Origin: Nitrospira sp.
GTDB lineage: Bacteria; Nitrospirota; Nitrospiria; Nitrospirales; Nitrospiraceae
Assembly: GCA_029858925.1 (NCBI GenBank)
Contig: JAOUEB010000086.1
Span: forward strand, 1 to 6,324
Direction of reading: 5' to 3'
Length of the DNA: 6,324 nucleotides
Under the pieces are notes generated by a model, which saw nothing but the letters and a program-made list of their open reading frames with translations, ran no database searches and was not told the DNA's origin. The position numbers and the translations under genes are program-made. Below, one piece after another: positions 1-5,730 of the stretch. Each line of letters starts with the position of its first letter. The stretch's first letter is position 1.

Positions 1-338
1 CGCAAGCCTGCGAGACCTGTCACCGGTCGACAACGACGTTTACGGGGGCGACGTTCAACCACACGGGGATCGTGAGCGGCTGCGCGACCTGCCACAACGG
101 GACGACGGCGCGGGGCAAACCGGCGAACCATCTCCCAACAACACAGGCCTGCGAACTGTGCCACAGATCGACGACAACCTTTTTAGATGCGCAGTTCAGC
201 CACACCGGCGTAGTGCCAGGTACCTGTCTCACTTGTCACAACGGAACTATCGCTCAGGGTAAACCGAACGGTCATCCGACGACCACCCTATCCTGTGACG
301 CGTCGGGCTGTCATACCACCAGAACTTTCAGCAAATAG
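1..338 (+). CDS. Multiheme cytochrome c, tandem CXXCH repeat protein (C-terminal part, 5' end outside window)
   Basis: The reading frame is open from base 3 to the TAG at 336-338, giving about 111 residues of a longer protein. Five heme-attachment motifs are visible: CETCH (9-23), CATCH (81-95), CELCH (150-164), CLTCH (225-239) and a terminal CDASGCH (294-314), which is a CX4CH rather than a CX2CH. Each 47-48-residue repeat carries two CXXCH motifs plus two extra histidines, in the contexts HTG and (N/G)H-x-PTT. These could be distal ligands for low-spin bis-His hemes. Such proteins are exported and receive covalent heme in the periplasm, where they act as electron wires. The signal peptide and total heme number lie outside the window. 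The protein belongs to the broad cytochrome c3/c7-like multiheme group, but the exact family, partner and cell-surface or periplasmic location cannot be told. The multiheme c-type assignment is secure. Confidence 0.9.
   Translation, partial: QACETCHRSTTTFTGATFNHTGIVSGCATCHNGTTARGKPANHLPTTQACELCHRSTTTFLDAQFSHTGVVPGTCLTCHNGTIAQGKPNGHPTTTLSCDASGCHTTRTFSK
3..302 (+). repeat. Tandem 141/144-bp coding repeats of the multiheme cytochrome
   Basis: Unit A (3-143, 47 codons) and unit B (144-287, 48 codons) align along their length; B has one extra codon just before its second heme motif. A third, truncated unit begins at 288 and ends at the last heme motif and stop codon. The shared pattern is x-A-C-E-x-C-H-R-S-T-T-T-F, then F-x-H-T-G, C-x-T-C-H-N-G-T, and G-K-P-x-x-H. 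The units match well as protein but have drifted in third positions. Unit A uses mostly ACG/GCG/GGG codons and unit B is more mixed. More units probably continue to the left of the window. Confidence 0.85.
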
Positions 339-488
339 ATGCCAAGCCCATGATCGGTCGGAGGTCAGAAGTCATTCGAGCGAGTTGAAGAGGGATAGAT
401 CTTTCTCGACGGGATGTATGGATGCTGCTGCCCTACCGTTTGCTTCTGGGACCATTAACCCAGCCTAACCAAAGTTGAATGCCACACT

Positions 489-493
489 AGGGG
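489..493 (+). promoter_or_regulatory. Ribosome binding site deciding a TTG start
   Basis: AGGGG lies 6 nt before the TTG at 500-502. An in-frame TAG at 488-490 excludes any earlier start. The first in-frame ATG (codon 29) would delete the signal peptide, so the TTG is the only start that yields an exported protein. Confidence 0.7.
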
Positions 494-499
494 TTTGCG

Positions 500-2797
500 T
501 TGACTGAAAGTAGAAGAAGAGAACTGCGCTCTGCGATATGGGCGATCTTGCTGTGTGGAGTTGTCATAACCAGCAGTCTTGTCATGTCGGCACCGGCAGT
601 GGCCCAAGTTCTTGACCGCATCGAGATTGTCGAGACCACGACAGAGGCGGAGATTCATATTGTGTTCAATGCGCGCGCGCTGTATTTGCGGCATACCCCC
701 GCTCAGCAAGGCGATCTCATCCGAATCTTCCTGGATTTTCCGGACCTGAACCGCGCACTCCGATTTCCACGAGAATTGGCGACGTCGCCTCCCAGCGACT
801 TGGTCCCAAAGTTTACCGTCACGTTTCCCGACCAAGGGACCAACGGTCTCTCAATCCAATTTGCCAAACCGGTGAGATTTCGTGTGAGCCAGCGGGATAT
901 CAGAAGCAGCAGCCGGATCGTCATTGCGGTCAAACGGGAGCAGCCGGTGCTTCCTCCCTCGATTCCCCAAGTGGAGGAACGTCCATCGCCGCCGCCTTCA
1001 GAGGCACCGGGGCCGAAGCAGACTTTCGCAATTCCGCCGCTGACTCCCGGGATGAATGTCGAGACCTATGCCGAGGAATTGATGAAACTGGGCCGAAAGG
1101 CGCTGAACGTTGGAGAACATGATCAGGCGCGGCAGATCTTCAATGCCGTTCTGAATCTCCCGCCGAATAAGCAATCGCAGGTAGCTCAGGAGTGGGTCGG
1201 AGTCGCCAGGCAACGAAACAAGGAATATGAGAAAGCACAAGCGGAATATGAGTTCTACCTCAAGCTGTATCCACAAGGAGAAGAGGCGGTGAGGGTGCGA
1301 CAGCGTCTGGCGGAACTGCAGGAGCTGATGAAGCAGCAAGTTCAGGCGAAACCCGGCAGAGCGCCTAGGAAGATAGATGAAATGCGGGTCTATGGAAGTG
1401 CCTATACGTACTACTATGGCGGCTACTCCCAGACGACAACGACAGACAACGTGGCCAATATCACCACGAGCCGAGACAACCAGGACCAGTCTTTGTTGCA
1501 AGGAGCGTTTGATGTTACCGGGCGATACCGGAAGGACGAGTATGACAACAAGTTCGTGGTGCGCGGCACGCAGTCCCATGATTTCCTGGCCACGACGGAT
1601 TTGCGGCGCGATATCAGCCGCCTGAGGGCGCTCTACTTTGAGCATGCGAGTCAGGATTCATATTTTATCCGGGTCGGTCGACAACCGGGAAATACGGGGG
1701 GCGTGCTGGATTTCCGGTTCGACGGAGCCTGGTTGCGGTACGTGGCCGTGCCTCAACTCTTGAACCTCAATATCATCGGCGGCCAGCCGCGGCAATTCAG
1801 CTTGAGTTCCAATTATGTGCCGGATGATCCCCGGAATTTTCGGACCGACTTCAATCGCTACTTCTACGGGGTAAATGCGGATATTGGTCCGATCGGGCAG
1901 GCCTGGAACGGCAATCTGTACGTCATCAACCAGATGGTCAACGGCATCGTCGACCGCCGGGCAGTGGGGACGGAAATCCGCTATGCGTCCAACGGGATGA
2001 ACGCGTTCAGCTTGATCGACTACGATGTGTCTTACAACGTGCTCAATGTTGCCATGCTCAATGGTACCTGGGTGACCGAGAAGACCACGTATACCGTGAT
2101 GCTTGATCATCGCAGGACGCCCTATCTGCAGACCACGAATGCCCTCTTTGGGACTCCGAACGCCACTTTCCAGACGATTAACGGGACGAACGAAAGCCTC
2201 TTGCGGGAACAGGCGAAGGCCGTGACGGCGACCAGCGACCTCTTTCTTGCAGGGGTACTCCATGCGGTGAGCAAAGACTGGCAGGTTGGAGGAGACGTTC
2301 GCCTCAATCGCATTTCCGGCACCGGGGCGACGAACTGTTTGGTGATCTTGCCCGGCACCAATACGCTGTTCCTCAATCCGAATGCCACGAGCGATGCGCC
2401 CTGCTCGTTGCAAGCGCTGCCCGGGACGGGAAACATCTGGACGTACACGGGGCAAGTCATCGGCTCGAACTTTCCGTTCGAGAATATGACCATGGTGGCC
2501 AATGCCAGCTATATCACGAGTCAGGCGTATAAGGCGCAATCACTCACCCTCAACTCGCTGGCTCGCCTTGGGCCGAAATTACAAGTCGACGGGTTCCTGC
2601 TGCTCTATCACCAGATGGATAGTTTCGATGTGGAGTTGTATCGAGCGACGCCAACAATCCGCATGAATTATCGATTCCTGGACCAGTGGACCATCGAGGC
2701 TTCAGGCGGGCTTGAGAAAACGTTGACGCGGAGCTCGACGCAAAAGGACTCGACGACGAGGCAATTCTTTTTCTTGGGGCTTCGTTGGGATTTCTGA
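500..2797 (+). CDS. AMIN-like/TPR/outer-membrane beta-barrel protein (putative porin)
   Basis: This 765-residue protein starts at TTG. Residues 1-36 form a signal peptide: Arg-rich n-region, hydrophobic core about 11-29, likely cleavage after AVA near residue 35. Residues about 38-146 resemble an AMIN-type beta domain, a family known in periplasmic and secretin-associated proteins and linked to peptidoglycan binding. A Pro-rich linker (about 149-180) follows. Residues about 190-222 and 227-260 look like two TPR helical hairpins. From about 295 to the end the sequence is rich in alternating aromatic/polar strands with Gly/Asn/Thr loops. It closes with an outer-membrane beta-signal, G760 then W763 and terminal F765. 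Only two cysteines remain after cleavage (613 and 632), close enough to form a loop disulfide. The TPR-then-barrel order recalls exopolysaccharide export porins such as PgaA and BcsC, but no polysaccharide synthase is visible. Its position between a cytochrome and a redox flavoprotein suggests an electron-conduit porin instead. The barrel is well supported; the function is inferred. Confidence 0.8.
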   Translation: MTESRRRELRSAIWAILLCGVVITSSLVMSAPAVAQVLDRIEIVETTTEAEIHIVFNARALYLRHTPAQQGDLIRIFLDFPDLNRALRFPRELATSPPSDLVPKFTVTFPDQGTNGLSIQFAKPVRFRVSQRDIRSSSRIVIAVKREQPVLPPSIPQVEERPSPPPSEAPGPKQTFAIPPLTPGMNVETYAEELMKLGRKALNVGEHDQARQIFNAVLNLPPNKQSQVAQEWVGVARQRNKEYEKAQAEYEFYLKLYPQGEEAVRVRQRLAELQELMKQQVQAKPGRAPRKIDEMRVYGSAYTYYYGGYSQTTTTDNVANITTSRDNQDQSLLQGAFDVTGRYRKDEYDNKFVVRGTQSHDFLATTDLRRDISRLRALYFEHASQDSYFIRVGRQPGNTGGVLDFRFDGAWLRYVAVPQLLNLNIIGGQPRQFSLSSNYVPDDPRNFRTDFNRYFYGVNADIGPIGQAWNGNLYVINQMVNGIVDRRAVGTEIRYASNGMNAFSLIDYDVSYNVLNVAMLNGTWVTEKTTYTVMLDHRRTPYLQTTNALFGTPNATFQTINGTNESLLREQAKAVTATSDLFLAGVLHAVSKDWQVGGDVRLNRISGTGATNCLVILPGTNTLFLNPNATSDAPCSLQALPGTGNIWTYTGQVIGSNFPFENMTMVANASYITSQAYKAQSLTLNSLARLGPKLQVDGFLLLYHQMDSFDVELYRATPTIRMNYRFLDQWTIEASGGLEKTLTRSSTQKDSTTRQFFFLGLRWDF

Positions 2798-2853
2798 GGC
2801 GGGGGTGATGACGATTCGGCTTTGGGAATGTCGCGTCACGGTCGAGCCCGCCT
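2797..2853 (+). promoter_or_regulatory. Possible structured leader between porin and flavoprotein genes
   Basis: A perfect 7-bp inverted repeat, AGGCGGG (2797-2803) and CCCGCCT (2847-2853), encloses a second one, TGACG (2809-2813) and CGTCA (2834-2838). That pair encloses ATTC (2814-2817) and GAAT (2826-2829) around an 8-nt loop. The nested arms could fold as one long hairpin in the mRNA just after the porin stop codon. No U-run follows, so it is not a standard intrinsic terminator. It could tune expression or mRNA stability of the downstream gene, or be chance in GC-rich DNA. Confidence 0.3.
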
Positions 2854-2889
2854 GCCAGCAGCGCGTGCAAGTTCGTGAAAGTCTGTACC

Positions 2890-2894
2890 AGGAG
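2890..2894 (+). promoter_or_regulatory. Ribosome binding site of the Fe-S flavoprotein gene
   Basis: AGGAG stands 9 nt before the ATG at 2904-2906. It supports this start, which also keeps the N-terminal membrane anchor. Confidence 0.7.
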
Positions 2895-2903
2895 TGAGAG
2901 CAC

Positions 2904-4217
2904 ATGTCGTACACGTCACTCGTTATGCTGTTGTACGTGCTGCCGTTCCTTTTGGCCCTGATCTTCTATTTCCGCCGCCATCGCAAGAAGGAAACCCACT
3001 ATCGCGCCCGCTTGGCTGAGACGGTTCAGGCGAGTATCCCCGAGCCACTCACCCTGCATCCCGTGATCGATCCCAACAAGTGTCTCGGCTCAAGCGCCTG
3101 TGTCAAAGCCTGTCCTGAACATGCGCTCGGGATCGTCAGGGGAAAAGCGATGCTTGTCCAGCCGGATCACTGCATTGGTCATGGCGCCTGCGCAGCCGCG
3201 TGCCCGTTTGAGGCGATCACCCTCGTGTTCGGGACGGAAAAGCGCGGGATCGATATCCCTCAAGTCAAGCCGACCTTCGAAACCAACGTCTCCGGCATCT
3301 ACATCGCCGGTGAGTTGGGCGGAATGGGTTTGATCCGCAAGGGGGTTGAGCAGGGCGCACGGGCAATAGAGAGCATCAAGAAAAACCGGGCTGGAGCCGG
3401 GCATCTGGATGTGGTGATCGTCGGCGCCGGTCCGGCTGGACTGGCTGCGTCATTGGCGGCCAAGGAAGCGAAGCTTCGGTTTGTGACGCTGGAACAAGAA
3501 GACGGCCTCGGCGGGTCTGTCTACCATTATCCCAGGCGGAAGCTCGCCATGACCGCTCCCATGAAGTTGCCGATCATCGGGCAAGTGAATAAACACGAGA
3601 TCAGCAAAGAAGAACTGCTTCAGTTCTGGAACCGGGTCGTCAAACAAACAGGCCTCACAGTCAATTTCATGGAGCGGATGGACTCGTTGAAAAAAGTCGG
3701 CAAGATCTTCACTGTGAAAACACCCAGAGCGGAGTACCAGGCCGCCAACGTGTTGCTGGCCATCGGACGACGCGGCACGCCGCGCAAACTTGGAGTGCCT
3801 GGAGAGGAACAAGCGAAAGTCGTCTATCGGTTGATCGACGCGGAGCAGTATCGGGGCATGCACGTATTGGTGGTGGGAGGCGGCGACAGCGCGGCTGAAG
3901 CGGCCCTGGCCATCGCGGCTGAACGAGGCACAACGGTCACCATCTCCTGCCGGGGAGACGAAATTCTCACCCGTCCCAAAGACAAGAACCGTCAGCAGCT
4001 ACAATCAGGTGTCGAGAAAAACACGCTCAAGGTGTATCTGCACGCGAACGTGAAGGAGATCAGGGCGCACACAGTCACGTTGATCCATGAAGGCAGCGAG
4101 ATCGAACTGAAGAACGACGCCGTGATAGTCTGTGCCGGCGGGACGCTTCCCACTCCGATGCTGAAGGAAATCGGGGTGATGGTGGACACGTACTATGGGA
4201 CGCCGGTGGCCCGTTGA
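2904..4217 (+). CDS. Membrane-anchored ferredoxin-like/FAD/NAD(P)-binding oxidoreductase
   Basis: This 437-residue protein has one N-terminal transmembrane helix (about residues 4-23) followed by RRHRKK, so the soluble part should face the cytoplasm. Residues 56-105 hold two ferredoxin-like motifs, C60-x5-C66-x3-C70-P and C90-x5-C96-x3-C100-P. In both, the usual second Cys is replaced (S63, H93). Residues 124-158 contain a TNV-x-GIY-x-AGEL segment, typical of the C-terminal end of thioredoxin-reductase-like flavoproteins. Next come the FAD dinucleotide motif GAGPAG (174-179) and a second motif, GGGDSAAE (325-332), for NAD(P)H. The redox CxxC of thioredoxin reductase is absent, so this is closer to ferredoxin-NADP reductase or YpdA-like enzymes. 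Likely role: electron transfer between NAD(P)H, FAD and Fe-S centres at the inner membrane, possibly to or from a quinone or cytochrome partner. It follows the porin gene on the same strand by 106 bp and could share its transcript. Redox flavoprotein is secure; the partner and direction are unknown. Confidence 0.85.
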   Translation: MSYTSLVMLLYVLPFLLALIFYFRRHRKKETHYRARLAETVQASIPEPLTLHPVIDPNKCLGSSACVKACPEHALGIVRGKAMLVQPDHCIGHGACAAACPFEAITLVFGTEKRGIDIPQVKPTFETNVSGIYIAGELGGMGLIRKGVEQGARAIESIKKNRAGAGHLDVVIVGAGPAGLAASLAAKEAKLRFVTLEQEDGLGGSVYHYPRRKLAMTAPMKLPIIGQVNKHEISKEELLQFWNRVVKQTGLTVNFMERMDSLKKVGKIFTVKTPRAEYQAANVLLAIGRRGTPRKLGVPGEEQAKVVYRLIDAEQYRGMHVLVVGGGDSAAEAALAIAAERGTTVTISCRGDEILTRPKDKNRQQLQSGVEKNTLKVYLHANVKEIRAHTVTLIHEGSEIELKNDAVIVCAGGTLPTPMLKEIGVMVDTYYGTPVAR

Positions 4218-4222
4218 TTCAG

Positions 4223-4249
4223 ACCGTACTGCCCGAGACGGCACGCGGT
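4223..4249. terminator. Weak candidate bidirectional terminator between convergent genes
   Basis: ACCG (4223-4226) pairs with CGGT (4246-4249), and TGCC (4230-4233) pairs with GGCA (4240-4243) around a 6-nt loop, with a small internal loop between the stems. A short T stretch and AT-rich bases (TTTAAATT) follow on the plus strand. It sits in the 46-bp gap between two converging stop codons, where a terminator is expected. The stem is interrupted and the T-run short, so support is modest. Confidence 0.35.
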
Positions 4250-4263
4250 TTAAATTATGCACG

Positions 4264-5730
4264 CTAGGTTCTGAGGCGCGCACTTGTCCACGTGACGGCA
4301 CTGCCGGTCCATGTGCCTCTCAAGGAGACTTTGCGTCCGGTTGCAAGGCTCTGGAAGAACGATGAACTTCCAATAACCGTTCCATCAATTCCGATGAATC
4401 TGTCGTTGGGAATTTGGGAGGTGTTGATCGTGGCGCCGCCGATGATCAACATTGGAGCCGATACCGACCGTAGCGGTCCCTTCACTTTCACTTCTGAGGT
4501 GGGGTCGCTCCGTTCAAGTTCCGTGGCCAGCAGGCCTGCGCCGCTGGCGCGTCCATGAATTTTGAGATGATCGCCGATAGTGATTCCCTCGAATGTGCGC
4601 AGGTCGCCCTTTCCGTCGATTGCCGTGTGATTGTCGATGTGAACCGCCATGCCGGAAAGGCCCGCCAGGGTCAATGACCTTGTCGCACTGTCAATCGCGG
4701 TGACATTGGACTCGAGTTCAAAATTGCCTTCGAATGAAATCTGTTCTGCCTGAAGGATGCCGCTTGCCAGCCTGCCATGGACGATCACATGCGTGTCAAA
4801 GATCAGGTCGCTGATGGCGCCTCCTTCAAAGACTGTGGAAGGGGTGGTTTGAATGCGAAGATTGTTCACGATGAAATCCCCAGGCGCATTGACCTGAAGG
4901 ATAAATCCCTCCACCTGCGCCTCCTCGCTGTTGTCGACGCCGAGTCCGAGCGAGGTCACGCGTGTCGCGGTTAATTGTGCGCTATATGGGCCGGGGCCTC
5001 CCTGACTCCATTGCTCGCCCCGGACGTGCACGACTAGCCCATCCCATGTCCGAGAGGTTGGCGGCATTTGGCTGATATCGGTGGTTGATGAATAGTGGAC
5101 CTCAAGCGCGCCGATCTCGAAGGTGTGGGCTGTGGCGTTGTGATTCTTGATAGTCCCTTGCACTTCGTAGTGGAGAGTTCCGGTTTGCATCATGATCAGG
5201 GTGGCCAGAATGTGGCCGTCTTCCACGACGAAGCCGCTGACCTCGATGTGATCCTCACCGGGGCGAAGTTCGGCGATGGACTGCTGCGGGATGCTGGAGT
5301 CGATAATGGTTTTTTGATCCAGGTGGACGACTTGTCCAAGGACGATCAGACTCAATCCGTCTTCCGCAACGGATTGCACGACCCCCTCGACCGATTCTTC
5401 GAAGATGATGGTGTCGGCAACGCGCGTGACGGGTTGGCCGGTCGAATAGTTCTCGGTCACAGTGCCGTTAACGAGGATGACCATGCCGAGTTTGAGTTTG
5501 TTTTCGGAACTACAGGGATCGTCATCGATACAGTAGATCGTGCGGGAATTGTCATATTCCGTTCCCGACACGAAGACACTGCCGAATTTGGTCACGGGAC
5601 CTGACGAGACGGTGGCAACCGAGCCTGTTCCGCCGATGCCGCCGCCCGCTTGGGGGACGGGGCCGCAGGACGCCACTGCGAGAAACAGACCGGCAAGGCC
5701 GAGACACTGTCTGAAAAGGGAGGGGGTCAT
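4264..5730 (-). CDS. DUF5666 multi-repeat lipoprotein
   Basis: This 488-residue protein has a lipoprotein signal: hydrophobic stretch about 10-20, then lipobox VASC with acylated C22. A Gly-rich GGGIGGTG segment (29-36), typical of DUF5666 lipoproteins, follows. The rest is about six divergent beta-rich repeats of 60-75 residues, near 44-108, 112-183, 186-259, 271-332, 335-407 and 413-485. Each has a V-x-G-x-(I/V) opening, a central hydrophobic beta hairpin, a T-containing turn and a closing G-x-(L/I)-x-A-T/E-type strand. Repeat 1 carries an acidic insert flanked by C67 and C73, which may form a disulfide. No catalytic motif is seen, so a binding or structural role at the envelope is more likely than enzymatic activity. 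The start codon overlaps the stop of the DUF6502 gene (ATGA), so the two are translationally coupled. The molecular function of DUF5666 is not known to me. Confidence 0.85.
   Translation of the reverse strand: MTPSLFRQCLGLAGLFLAVASCGPVPQAGGGIGGTGSVATVSSGPVTKFGSVFVSGTEYDNSRTIYCIDDDPCSSENKLKLGMVILVNGTVTENYSTGQPVTRVADTIIFEESVEGVVQSVAEDGLSLIVLGQVVHLDQKTIIDSSIPQQSIAELRPGEDHIEVSGFVVEDGHILATLIMMQTGTLHYEVQGTIKNHNATAHTFEIGALEVHYSSTTDISQMPPTSRTWDGLVVHVRGEQWSQGGPGPYSAQLTATRVTSLGLGVDNSEEAQVEGFILQVNAPGDFIVNNLRIQTTPSTVFEGGAISDLIFDTHVIVHGRLASGILQAEQISFEGNFELESNVTAIDSATRSLTLAGLSGMAVHIDNHTAIDGKGDLRTFEGITIGDHLKIHGRASGAGLLATELERSDPTSEVKVKGPLRSVSAPMLIIGGATINTSQIPNDRFIGIDGTVIGSSSFFQSLATGRKVSLRGTWTGSAVTWTSARLRT

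Noticed and set aside
446..463. Inverted repeat CTGGG/CCCAG with an 8-nt loop before the porin gene
   Set aside because: Five pairs only, no T-run and no clear promoter around it. It could be an operator but is likely chance.
360..469. GGAGGT (360-365) followed by a TTG-initiated 27-codon frame in the 161-bp gap
   Set aside because: The spacing to the TTG at 385 is about 19 nt, too long for initiation, and the peptide has no recognisable character.
339..499. Search for sigma70 and sigma54 promoters before the porin gene
   Set aside because: No -35/-10 pair with acceptable spacing and no GG-N10-GC element was found, so whether the porin is transcribed separately from the cytochrome cannot be decided.
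998..1645. Minus-strand open frame of 215 codons opposite the TPR region
   Set aside because: Mirror-frame shadow of the plus-strand gene. It has no recognisable motif and no good ribosome binding context.
1658..2539. Long minus-strand open frame (293 codons) opposite the porin gene
   Set aside because: It lies wholly inside the clear signal peptide/TPR/barrel gene. Its product is rich in Arg, His, Gly and Pro with no domain pattern, as expected of an antisense shadow in GC-biased coding DNA.
2904..4217. Identification as a thioredoxin reductase
   Set aside because: The active-site CxxC is absent near the NAD(P)H motif, and the ferredoxin-like and membrane-anchor parts are foreign to that enzyme.
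5095..5604. Plus-strand open frame of 169 codons opposite the DUF5666 gene
   Set aside because: The minus-strand frame has a lipobox, family motifs and a coupled start, so the plus-strand frame is a shadow.
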